A stretch of DNA of 8,135 nt from Bacteroidales bacterium (lineage in GTDB: Bacteria; Bacteroidota; Bacteroidia; Bacteroidales; UBA932), in contig JAFNUQ010000114.1 of NCBI GenBank assembly GCA_017383945.1, positions 1 through 8,135 of the forward strand. Direction: 5' to 3'. Positions within the stretch are counted from its first letter, which is position 1. Every line of letters starts with the position of its first letter. The notes beneath the pieces were generated by a model. It saw only the letters and a list, made by a program, of their open reading frames with translations, was not told where the DNA came from and did not search any database. Positions 1 through 6,699 of the stretch are shown here, one piece after another. The position numbers were made by a program, and so were the translations under genes.

Positions 1-1841
1 ATTTCTGTCACCATTGGAGCATCAGGGGAGCAGCTGCGCTTGAACTGCTGCGAGAAGAAACGCTTCATAAATACAGAAGCCCATTTCTCTATAGTTTCCG
101 GATCATACTTGCCTTGGAAGGCATTGACAGCAAGCAGACATAATTTTTCCTTGCTATAACCCCATTTTACAAAATTATAGATAAAGAAATCGTGCAGCTC
201 ATAAGGGCCGACAAAATCTTCTGTCTTCTGAGCGATATTTCCTTCTGTATCAGTAGGCTTGAGTTCCGGACTGATAGGGGTGTCGACTATATCTTCAAGC
301 ACTGCGGCAAGTGGTGCAAGATCTGAATATACAGTCCTTGCTGCCCACAGCACTATACTCTGAATCAATGTCTTAGGCACGCCTGCATTGACTCCGTACA
401 TTGACATATGGTCGCCATTGTATGTACACCAACCAAGAGCAATTTCAGAGAGGTCACCGGTACCCACGACAATCGCGCCTTCTTTTCCTGCAACATCCAT
501 CAAGATCTGTGTCCTTTCTCTAGCCTGGCTGTTTTCATAGGTAAGTTCAGCAACTGACTCATCGTGATTAATATCAATGAAGTGTTGTCTGACTGCAGGT
601 ACTATACTGATTTCTCTGCTGTCGATACCTAGCTGCTGCATGAGTTGATCTGAGTTGCTATGGGTGCGCTTAGAAGTGCCAAATCCAGGCATACTGATTC
701 CAATGATACCCTTTCTATCAAGTCCCAGCTTATCAAATGCATTTACACACACAAGGAGCGCAAGGGTAGAGTCAAGTCCTCCGGAAACGCCCAGAACAAC
801 CTTCTTGCAGGAGATATGTTCAAGACGAGTACAAAGCGCAAGGCTCTGGATTTCAAATGCTTCCGCTAGTCTCGCATCTCTCTGCGGATCAGAAAGCTGA
901 CTTGGGAGGAAAGGCGACGGATCAATATTCTTTTTCAGGCAGTTGAAGTCAGGAGAGACAATCTCTTCTGCAACAATATATCTGTACTCCGGAAGAGTAT
1001 CCACCTGATCAAGCTGCATCTTTGCTGAATTGATCTTGTCCAGGTCAACATCACAGATACAAGTGCATCCCTCAAGAGCAAATCTCTGCGATCTTGCCTC
1101 GCAATTGCCGAGTTCGTTGACGCAGGCAAATCCGTCATAGACAAAGTCGCCAGTAGACTCACCATAGCCGCAAGCAGCAACAACACAAGCACTTGCAGTG
1201 CGTGAAGTATGAGCAGAAAGCTGCATTTCAAAAGCATCCGAGCTTCCGGCAAATGAAGGCGCTGCAGCAGGGCAGAGCAGGATTTGAGCTCCGGCAGCAC
1301 AGGCATAGCAGCTTGGCGGCACGATAGCGCCGAATTCGCTTGCAAAAGCGACAGCAACTGTAGCCCCGGCAGCTTCTACCAGAATATCTTCTCCTACAGG
1401 AATATCTTTCTGACCAGCATAGTCAAAATAGCAGACAGAAAGGTCTGCAGCAGGATGGAAATATCTGTTCTCCGAGCGAGAAAGTACCTGCTTAGGAACG
1501 ATTGCCAGAATCTTGCCTGCCTGGCAGATGAGCGCGCAATTATAAACGCCATTACGGATAAACAACGGTGCACCTATACAGAACAAGACATTAGAAGAAG
1601 ATGTCTCGGCCAGGATCTTTGATACTGCAGATTGCACGTCACACAATAAAGTGCTCTGGTTGAACAAAGCCTTTATAGTTGAGCCGCTCACCGACAATTC
1701 CGGAAAAACAACAATCTGTGCGCCTGACTGACTTGCAGCATTTAACTGTGAGATTATCTCAGCGGCGTTTTTATCGCAAGATGCAGGGAAAACACGCGGA
1801 CTTACTGCCGCAACTCTAACAAATCCGTAATTAATACTCAT
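1..1841 (-). CDS. nadE: NAD+ synthetase, amidase plus synthetase domains (3' end cut by window edge)
   Basis: NAD+ synthetase makes NAD+ from deamido-NAD+, ATP and a nitrogen donor, in the cytoplasm, as the last step of NAD synthesis. The frame is open from the ATG at 1839-1841 to the window edge, giving 613 codons; I checked it codon by codon and found no stop. Two-domain family members run to about 640-680 residues, so I estimate that a few tens of C-terminal residues are missing. Residues 1 to about 300 form a nitrilase-like amidase domain, with Glu48 in VVFPELSVSG and Lys117 in IVPKQVL. The synthetase domain starts near residue 345, with the PP-loop SGGLDST at 353-359, a PGFGTSKRTHSNSD-like segment, TYENSQARERTQ near 434-446, then GTGDLSEIALGW and YNGDHMSMYGVNAG. 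Oddly, the position of the amidase catalytic cysteine reads Ala167, and the loop after Lys117 is short, so use of glutamine is doubtful. The first domain is also cysteine-rich. The gene is divergent from glnN. Family assignment is secure; nitrogen-donor use is uncertain. Confidence 0.95.
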   Translation of the reverse strand, partial: MSINYGFVRVAAVSPRVFPASCDKNAAEIISQLNAASQSGAQIVVFPELSVSGSTIKALFNQSTLLCDVQSAVSKILAETSSSNVLFCIGAPLFIRNGVYNCALICQAGKILAIVPKQVLSRSENRYFHPAADLSVCYFDYAGQKDIPVGEDILVEAAGATVAVAFASEFGAIVPPSCYACAAGAQILLCPAAAPSFAGSSDAFEMQLSAHTSRTASACVVAACGYGESTGDFVYDGFACVNELGNCEARSQRFALEGCTCICDVDLDKINSAKMQLDQVDTLPEYRYIVAEEIVSPDFNCLKKNIDPSPFLPSQLSDPQRDARLAEAFEIQSLALCTRLEHISCKKVVLGVSGGLDSTLALLVCVNAFDKLGLDRKGIIGISMPGFGTSKRTHSNSDQLMQQLGIDSREISIVPAVRQHFIDINHDESVAELTYENSQARERTQILMDVAGKEGAIVVGTGDLSEIALGWCTYNGDHMSMYGVNAGVPKTLIQSIVLWAARTVYSDLAPLAAVLEDIVDTPISPELKPTDTEGNIAQKTEDFVGPYELHDFFIYNFVKWGYSKEKLCLLAVNAFQGKYDPETIEKWASVFMKRFFSQQFKRSCSPDAPMVTE

Positions 1842-1860
1842 CGTATGCACAATTAGAGTT

Positions 1861-1868
1861 CAAAAATA
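1861..1868 (-). promoter_or_regulatory. Putative -7 box for nadE
   Basis: On the minus strand this reads TATTTTTG, a full match to TAnnTTTG. It ends 19 bp upstream of the nadE ATG, which predicts a transcript with a leader of only about 10-15 nt. No clear -33 element is visible. Confidence 0.5.
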
Positions 1869-1901
1869 CAAAACAAAGAGATTATTTAGAATATTTATTT
1901 T

Positions 1902-1909
1902 TATTTTTG
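1902..1909 (+). promoter_or_regulatory. Putative -7 box for glnN
   Basis: TATTTTTG matches TAnnTTTG exactly and lies 26 bp upstream of the glnN ATG, leaving a leader of about 20 nt. It sits in an A/T-rich run, so a chance match is possible. No -33 TTTG was found at the expected distance. Confidence 0.45.
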
Positions 1910-1935
1910 TTTGTTAGAACCTAATATAGCTAGTT

Positions 1936-4116
1936 ATGTCAGTTGATAGATCAGGATTGGTACAGAAGTCTTTTGAGAAAAAAGCTCAGGAAATCGAGAT
2001 CCCTAACGCCAAACCGTCGGAATACTATGGTGAACTCATCTTTGACAAAAAGAAGATGAGCAAGTATCTTGATAAGGATACCCTTCAAGCTCTTCTTGCT
2101 TGTATTGAGGGTGGTCGTCATCTCGATAGAGCAACAGCTGACGCGGTAGCAAAGGGGATGAAAGAATGGGCTCTTGAACACGGAGTCACACACGTCACCC
2201 ACTGGTTCCAGCCTCTGACAGAAGGCACAGCGGAAAAGCACGATTCGCTGATTGAGTATGACGGCAATGGCGGCGTGATCGAGACATTTGACGGCAGAAG
2301 TCTTGCTCAGCAGGAGCCTGATGCTTCTTCGTTTCCAAGCGGTGGCATCAGAGCTACATTTGAGGCAAGAGGCTATACAGCCTGGGACCCTACATCACCT
2401 GTCTTTATCCAGGAAGATACTCTCTGTATTCCGACAGTATTTATTTCTTATACAGGCGAAGCCCTCGACTACAAGACACCACTAAAGCGCTCGCTCAGAG
2501 CGGTTTGCGATGCAGCACTCCCTCTCTGCCAGCTGTTTGATTCAAAGGTAAACAAAGTATATTGCTATCTCGGATGGGAGCAGGAATTTTTCCTTGTAGA
2601 CGAGTCTTTGTATTCAGCCAGGCCCGATCTGACCATTACCGGCCGCACATTGATGGGTCATAATTCGTCTAAGAACCAGCAGCTTGACGATCACTATTTC
2701 GGTGCTATTCCGTCTCGTGTCGCTGCGTTCTTGAGAGATGTTGAGATCAGGGCTCATAAGCTTGGAATACCTCTGAAAACCCGCCACAACGAGGCTGCAC
2801 CAAACCAGTTTGAGATTGCTCCTATCTATGGCGAAGCCAACCTCTCCAACGACCAGAACCAGATAGTGATGAACATTATGAATTCGGCTTCGCGCAAGCA
2901 CGGATTTGTAGTGCTCTTCCACGAAAAGCCATTCAAGGGCGTCAACGGTTCGGGCAAGCACAACAACTGGTCTTTGGGCACAGATACGGGCACAGCACTC
3001 TTTGCTCCGGGCAAGGATGCGCTCGGCAACCTTCAATTCATCACATTCTTTGTCAATGTGTTGGCAGCAGTGCAGAAGCATAATTCGCTGCTCAAGTCCT
3101 CTATCGTCAGTGCAACCAACGCAGACCGTCTGGGCGGAGGCGAAGCTCCACCTGCCATTGTATCCGCATTCCTCGGTAAGACAATGACCGATGTCCTTAG
3201 AAAGCTTCTGGTATTGCCTTCTGATACACCGATAGAAATCGCAGGAAAGACAGGTACCAGCCTTGGACTTGTAGAGCTTCCGGAGATTTTTGTAGACAAT
3301 ACAGACAGAAACAGAACTTCTCCTTTTGCGTTTACGGGAAATAGATTTGAGTTCAGAGCAGTCGGTTCAAGTGCCAACTGCGGTAGCGCTCTTTCAACTC
3401 TCAACGCAGCAGTTGCAGAACAGCTTATATCATTCAAGGCAGCTCTCGATGTAGAGCTATCAAGCGGCAAGCCTTTGAATATCGCTGTGATGGATACACT
3501 GAAACCTATCATCGCATCAGTGATTGATGTAGTGTGCTTTGACGGCAATGGTTACAGCGAAGAGTGGCAGCAGGAGGCTAAGCGCAGAGGACTTGATACT
3601 CAGACCAATGTTCCGGAGATGATCAAGGTGTTTGAAAGCGAGCCTTCGATCAAGATGTTCCAGACCACGGGCGTCTACTCAGAAAAGGAAATTCATGCAC
3701 GCAATGAGGTAAGATGGAATATCTATAGCAAGAAAGTGCAGATTGAGTCAAGAGTTCTTGTAAGGATGGCGACCAATCACATTATCCCTGCAGTGCTCGA
3801 ATACAAGACCAAGCTTCTCAAAGAAGTTGCTTTGTGCAAGGAAGTATTTGGAAACACCAACGGCTGCACTATCGAGCTCGAGATGATACAGACCATCTCA
3901 GAGTGCGTAGAGCAATTGAGAGTCCGCACCAAGGAGATGCAGGAGGCCAGAGCAAGAGCCAATGCGATAGAAAGCGAATATAAAAAAGCTCTGGCATATT
4001 ATGATATTGCACAGAGCTTTGACGGCATCAGAGGTCCAATAGATATGCTTGAAGAGATTGTAGACAACAATATCTGGCCTCTGCCTAAGTATCGCGAATT
4101 GCTGTTTATCAGCTAG
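1936..4116 (+). CDS. glnN: Glutamine synthetase type III
   Basis: This enzyme joins ammonia to glutamate using ATP to form glutamine, the main route of ammonia assimilation in many Bacteroidota; it is cytoplasmic and oligomeric. At 726 residues it has the length of GSIII (about 700-730) rather than GSI (about 450-470). Visible signatures include VFISYTGEALDYKTPLKRS, the metal-binding segment GWEQEFF at 213-219, HNSSKNQQLDDHYFG, RHNEAAPNQFEIAP at 283-296, the ATP/glutamate-binding segment NGSGKHNNWS around 337-346, and FTGNRFEFRAVGSSAN at 466-481. A charged, probably helical or coiled C-terminal part follows at about 600-726 (many E, K, R and A), as usual in GSIII. The ATG at 1936 gives the expected N-terminus and no Shine-Dalgarno sequence precedes it. 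The gene is divergent from nadE, and its TAG abuts the stop codon of the convergent porin gene. No adenylylation-type regulation can be read from the sequence. The open frames seen antisense to it are by-products of its codon use. Confidence 0.98.
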   Translation: MSVDRSGLVQKSFEKKAQEIEIPNAKPSEYYGELIFDKKKMSKYLDKDTLQALLACIEGGRHLDRATADAVAKGMKEWALEHGVTHVTHWFQPLTEGTAEKHDSLIEYDGNGGVIETFDGRSLAQQEPDASSFPSGGIRATFEARGYTAWDPTSPVFIQEDTLCIPTVFISYTGEALDYKTPLKRSLRAVCDAALPLCQLFDSKVNKVYCYLGWEQEFFLVDESLYSARPDLTITGRTLMGHNSSKNQQLDDHYFGAIPSRVAAFLRDVEIRAHKLGIPLKTRHNEAAPNQFEIAPIYGEANLSNDQNQIVMNIMNSASRKHGFVVLFHEKPFKGVNGSGKHNNWSLGTDTGTALFAPGKDALGNLQFITFFVNVLAAVQKHNSLLKSSIVSATNADRLGGGEAPPAIVSAFLGKTMTDVLRKLLVLPSDTPIEIAGKTGTSLGLVELPEIFVDNTDRNRTSPFAFTGNRFEFRAVGSSANCGSALSTLNAAVAEQLISFKAALDVELSSGKPLNIAVMDTLKPIIASVIDVVCFDGNGYSEEWQQEAKRRGLDTQTNVPEMIKVFESEPSIKMFQTTGVYSEKEIHARNEVRWNIYSKKVQIESRVLVRMATNHIIPAVLEYKTKLLKEVALCKEVFGNTNGCTIELEMIQTISECVEQLRVRTKEMQEARARANAIESEYKKALAYYDIAQSFDGIRGPIDMLEEIVDNNIWPLPKYRELLFIS

Positions 4117-5253
4117 TTATAATACATGAATAATATATACAAGACCTAGCGAAATCGCTGTTGTATTAGGCTTGTATGCACCAATATTCAGAGCCGGGCT
4201 TTCAAGAGTCTGGCTCTTGTTGCTTAGATGGGCATAGAGCTTGAGCTTCTTATCGTTTTCAAGAGGGAAGTATTCTAAACACAACTGGTTGTTTATAGTG
4301 GTGCAATAACGTCCGGTTACAAAACGATCTGTCGCTTTGAATACATCCATGGTTTCGTATACGCATTTGATATAGGCATTCCACTTAGGGTGGAAACTAT
4401 AGTCAACATTTGCTATGAGCGTGAGATAATCCACATTCTCGGCAGTAGTCGGATTGACGAGATTAAGGGCACTCAAACGACCTTGGCTATCAATACCTTG
4501 TCTAGAGTACATCACGTCAAAGTAGGCAAGTACCGGGCCTTTCTCGTAGACATTACCGGCAGTGAGATAGTAGATATTTTTACCCTTGGCAAGAGAACCT
4601 GCAGATGAAGCATATCTAAATTGAAGAGCGCCATCAGCATAGGTTCCGTTCCAATTGACTGTTGCGATTAAAGGCAATTTGGTAGGCTCAACGCCAACAG
4701 GAAGGCCATAAGGGAAAAGGTCGCTGTCGCTACCGCTTCTGTTATTGGAAACCTCAAGGACAAGCTCATCCGTATCGCTGATTTTCCAGGTACCCATAAG
4801 TCCGGCCTGATAACATGCAACAGCAGAGTTAAAGTCACTGAACTCCCTGACTCTCAATGCACTCACATAATATTCATAACCGCCTAGAGCCACAAAAGAC
4901 TTTCCTGCAGTGAGTGTAAAGTTGTCACTGATATTCCAGTTAAGGTAGGCCAGCTCTATTGAAGATGTGAGGTTATCAAGAGAAAAAGGATTGCTATATG
5001 CGTTATATGACTGTCTGAAGTGATATGAGAGGTTAGGGGATATAGCACCCAGGAACTCCATTCTCACTCGATTGATCTTAAAGGCAGCCTCATTGAATTC
5101 TTTTCCTATATAATTACCACCAAAAGAGGCATTGATTTCCAGGTTGATTTCTGTATCGCTGACCGTCTTTTCTCCGGTAAGACTCTCATTTTGCGCTAAT
5201 AAGCTGATACTGAAGCAGAGAGACAGTATCAATATAAATAGTTTTCTTCCCAT
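4117..5253 (-). CDS. Outer-membrane porin, phosphate-selective porin O/P-like
   Basis: The predicted product is a 378-residue outer-membrane beta-barrel. It starts with a Sec signal peptide: Lys4 after MGR, a hydrophobic stretch at 5-19, and likely cleavage after SLLA (residue 20), leaving Gln21 as the first mature residue. The rest alternates short amphipathic strands rich in Y, N and S with polar loops. RVRMEFLGAISPNLSYHFRQ and LTAGKSFVALGGYEYY resemble the Bacteroidota members of the OprO/OprP-like porin family, where similar segments line the early strands. That family takes up anions or small solutes, but the substrate here cannot be read from the sequence. The C-terminus ends in YIIHVL, without the terminal aromatic residue common in barrels. 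The gene is convergent with glnN (no spacer) and divergent from the phosphatidyltransferase gene. Secretion and barrel type are well supported; the exact family is moderately supported. Confidence 0.8.
   Translation of the reverse strand: MGRKLFILILSLCFSISLLAQNESLTGEKTVSDTEINLEINASFGGNYIGKEFNEAAFKINRVRMEFLGAISPNLSYHFRQSYNAYSNPFSLDNLTSSIELAYLNWNISDNFTLTAGKSFVALGGYEYYVSALRVREFSDFNSAVACYQAGLMGTWKISDTDELVLEVSNNRSGSDSDLFPYGLPVGVEPTKLPLIATVNWNGTYADGALQFRYASSAGSLAKGKNIYYLTAGNVYEKGPVLAYFDVMYSRQGIDSQGRLSALNLVNPTTAENVDYLTLIANVDYSFHPKWNAYIKCVYETMDVFKATDRFVTGRYCTTINNQLCLEYFPLENDKKLKLYAHLSNKSQTLESPALNIGAYKPNTTAISLGLVYIIHVL
4138..4176. terminator. Nested stem-loop just past glnN; candidate two-way terminator
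   Basis: An imperfect inverted repeat pairs TACAAGACCTA (4138-4148) with TAGGCTTGTA (4167-4176), giving ten pairs with one bulged A. A second small palindrome, AGCGAAATCGCT (4148-4159), lies inside it. The structure begins 22 bp after the glnN stop and lies within the last codons of the porin gene. There is no clear T-run on the glnN side; the porin side is AT-rich. It could slow or end both converging transcripts, but this is inferred from position and pairing only. Confidence 0.3.
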
Positions 5254-5349
5254 AATGTCGCTATCAATTTACACGCAAAGATAAGAGAAAAAGTGTAATA
5301 TTTTGGCTTACTTTTTGATTTAGGTCACTCCAAACTAATACTAAATACT
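5254..5349. promoter_or_regulatory. Divergent promoter region between porin and phosphatidyltransferase genes
   Basis: This spacer of 96 bp lies between two divergent starts. The porin side has a perfect -7 match (see 5276-5283). On the plus side no exact TAnnTTTG is present. TACTTTTTG at 5309-5317 is one base too long in spacing and lies 32 bp before the ATG, so the phosphatidyltransferase promoter stays unplaced. No Shine-Dalgarno sequence precedes either start, and no operator-like repeat stands out. Confidence 0.5.
5276..5283 (-). promoter_or_regulatory. Putative -7 box for the porin gene
   Basis: On the minus strand this reads TATCTTTG, which fits the Bacteroidota -7 consensus TAnnTTTG. 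It ends 22 bp upstream of the porin ATG. A -33 TTTG is not evident at the expected distance. Confidence 0.55.
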
Positions 5350-6057
5350 ATGGAGATAAAACAAGCAACTCGCATTCAAACATCAATCTTTAACGGATTG
5401 GAAAAAAGAATATTAGTGTGGATGGCAGAAAGACAGCCGAGATGGGTAAGCTCAAACCTACTGAGTTTCATAGGATTTATCGGGGCTGTAGTCATCGCAG
5501 CGGGATTTATACTTTCAGACAAGAATATCAACTATTTATGGATTTCATCTTTAGGCCTGTTGATCAATTGGTACGGGGATTCTATGGATGGTACTCTGGC
5601 AAGAGTAAGAAACACTCAAAGACCTATATTTGGGTACTACCTAGATCACATACTTGACGGTGTCAACGAGAGCATAATGTTTATAGGTGCCGGAGTTTCC
5701 GCTCTGATGCATTTACCTCTCGCTCTATTTGTTCTGCTTCTTTACCTGCTCCTCACAATCAATGTCAGCATCAATGCTCACCTTCGCAGGGAATTCAAGC
5801 TCACATACCTGAAAATGGGCCCTACAGAGTTCAGAATAGCCATTGTAATTGCCAACACAATAATGATTTTCTCTGACAAGGTCAGAAACTTCATCTGGGA
5901 AATAGAGATTTTCAATCACCAAATCGCTTTGACATCTTTTGATTGTCTTGCATTGGTACTGATTATACTCCTACTATTTATTTTTGCTGTCAATGTCGTT
6001 TCAGATCTAAGATATTACAATAGAGTTGACCCTCCTAAAGTTTGGAAAAATAACTAG
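5350..6057 (+). CDS. CDP-alcohol phosphatidyltransferase family membrane enzyme
   Basis: Members of this family move a phosphatidyl or similar phospho-alcohol group from a CDP-linked donor to a second alcohol, at the inner membrane, in phospholipid synthesis. The 235-residue product carries the complete signature D-x2-D-G-x2-A-R-x9-G-x3-D-x3-D: Asp77, Asp80-Gly81, Ala84-Arg85, Gly95, Asp99 and Asp103. The four aspartates bind the metals and act in catalysis in characterised members. Hydrophobic segments near 38-56, 62-76, 106-131, 160-176 and 195-220 fit a polytopic membrane protein of about six helices. The N-terminal part, PRWVSSNLLSFIGFIGA, resembles the start of the first helix in relatives. 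The acceptor alcohol (serine, glycerol phosphate, inositol phosphate or other) cannot be told from the sequence. Its last 23 bp overlap the convergent arginase-like gene. The ATG at 5350 is the only good start and lacks a Shine-Dalgarno sequence. Confidence 0.9.
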   Translation: MEIKQATRIQTSIFNGLEKRILVWMAERQPRWVSSNLLSFIGFIGAVVIAAGFILSDKNINYLWISSLGLLINWYGDSMDGTLARVRNTQRPIFGYYLDHILDGVNESIMFIGAGVSALMHLPLALFVLLLYLLLTINVSINAHLRREFKLTYLKMGPTEFRIAIVIANTIMIFSDKVRNFIWEIEIFNHQIALTSFDCLALVLIILLLFIFAVNVVSDLRYYNRVDPPKVWKNN

Positions 6058-6637
6058 TAAGCACATCATAACACGCCTGGTTGATCTGACAGTCTTCTGC
6101 ACTGGGATTTTGCTCTTCAGCAATACCACCACAGATATCAACGCCCAGAATATCAGTGCCAATCATCTTTATTCCTGTCATCAAGGCAGGAATTGTCATT
6201 TGTCCCTGATCCCAATCGGTCCGCGCATATTCCCGCGACAGGACATCAAGATCTATTGAGAGATATACGGGATATCGGATGTCAGATAGCCTTGATATAT
6301 CTGATTCCTGCTGAATCCATATATCCTGCTTCAAATGAGGGAGTTTGCGCGCATGCAGCACCCAACTTCCACAGCTAAGAAGGTCTCCACCAAATGCCGT
6401 CTGCTGATCATCGCTATGATTATCAAACAGTACCAGACAGAAATCTTCTTGTATCTGCTCCAAGGTAAATAAGCTGAGATAGTGATAATCTCCTGTGCCA
6501 AGCAGATGGACGGCTCGCAATGGAACTTCCGACAGAGCAGCCCTGATCTGCTCTGCGCTCTCTTCGCTACAATACAAACAAGTACTCTCCAGGTGAGAAA
6601 AATCCGCGTTTAAAGTATCCATATTGACATTTTTCAT
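6035..6637 (-). CDS. Short arginase/ureohydrolase-fold protein
   Basis: The 200-residue product carries the metal-binding motifs of the arginase/agmatinase/formiminoglutamase fold. GTGDYHYLS (47-55) supplies His52, FDNHSDD (71-77) supplies Asp72, His74 and Asp76, and LSIDLDVLS (126-134) supplies Asp129 and Asp131. All six usual ligands of a two-metal (normally Mn2+) centre are therefore present. The family hydrolyses C-N bonds of guanidino compounds, giving urea or a similar product. It is shorter than classical arginase (about 300) and has GDYH where arginase has GGDH. With SCGSWV and ARTDWDQG it fits a small, poorly characterised branch, so I do not name a substrate. The first ATG (6637) lies 2 bp from a -7-like octamer, so the second in-frame ATG at 6620-6622 (Met6) may be the real start, giving 195 residues. 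The 3' end overlaps the phosphatidyltransferase gene by 23 bp. Fold is confident; reaction is unknown. Confidence 0.85.
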   Translation of the reverse strand: MKNVNMDTLNADFSHLESTCLYCSEESAEQIRAALSEVPLRAVHLLGTGDYHYLSLFTLEQIQEDFCLVLFDNHSDDQQTAFGGDLLSCGSWVLHARKLPHLKQDIWIQQESDISRLSDIRYPVYLSIDLDVLSREYARTDWDQGQMTIPALMTGIKMIGTDILGVDICGGIAEEQNPSAEDCQINQACYDVLTSYFSKL

Positions 6638-6639
6638 TT

Positions 6640-6647
6640 CAAAAATA
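6640..6647 (-). promoter_or_regulatory. Putative -7 box for the arginase-like gene
   Basis: The minus strand reads TATTTTTG. It ends only 2 bp before the first ATG (6637), so transcription would begin inside the first few codons. It lies 17 bp before the second ATG (6622), close to the 19-26 bp seen for the other genes here. This supports translation from 6622. Confidence 0.5.
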
Positions 6648-6669
6648 CGCTTTTTTTAATGAATTTTGT

Positions 6670-6677
6670 TATCTTTG
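6670..6677 (+). promoter_or_regulatory. Putative -7 box for the 155-residue gene and gcvT
   Basis: TATCTTTG is an exact TAnnTTTG match 22 bp upstream of the ATG at 6700, the same spacing as at the porin gene. It probably drives both the 155-residue gene and gcvT, because only 4 bp separate those two genes. Confidence 0.55.
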
Positions 6678-6699
6678 TTGAGATATTTACGCACCAATA

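Larger units (their letters stand above)
1842..1935. promoter_or_regulatory. Divergent promoter region between nadE and glnN
   Basis: This AT-rich spacer of 94 bp separates two divergent starts. It contains one copy of TATTTTTG on each strand, both matching the Bacteroidota -7 consensus TAnnTTTG. No convincing -33 TTTG lies about 20 bp upstream of either copy. Because the region is very rich in A and T, chance matches are possible. Neither start codon has a purine-rich Shine-Dalgarno sequence. I see no obvious operator palindrome. Confidence 0.6.
6638..6699. promoter_or_regulatory. Divergent promoter region between arginase-like gene and 155-residue gene
   Basis: This spacer of 62 bp carries one exact TAnnTTTG match for each direction: 6640-6647 on the minus strand and 6670-6677 on the plus strand. 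It also has a run of seven T residues just upstream of the plus-strand box. No Shine-Dalgarno sequence is visible on either side. Confidence 0.55.

Noticed and set aside
655..900. Small plus-strand frames opposite nadE (655-900, 660-869, 1284-1622)
   Set aside because: All lie inside the well-supported nadE frame on the other strand and show no homology-like pattern or promoter.
935..1357. Open frame of 140 codons on the minus strand inside nadE
   Set aside because: It lies in another frame of the nadE strand, shows no family motif, and nadE is open throughout with clear NAD synthetase signatures.
1842..1935. A riboswitch or structured leader between nadE and glnN
   Set aside because: The spacer is 94 bp of A/T-rich sequence without stable inverted repeats. 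Predicted leaders are under 25 nt, too short for a riboswitch.
2614..3548. Long antisense open frames within glnN (2614-3081 and 3033-3548, minus strand)
   Set aside because: They are low-complexity by-products of glnN codon use, with no recognisable domains or promoter. The plus-strand GSIII frame is beyond doubt.
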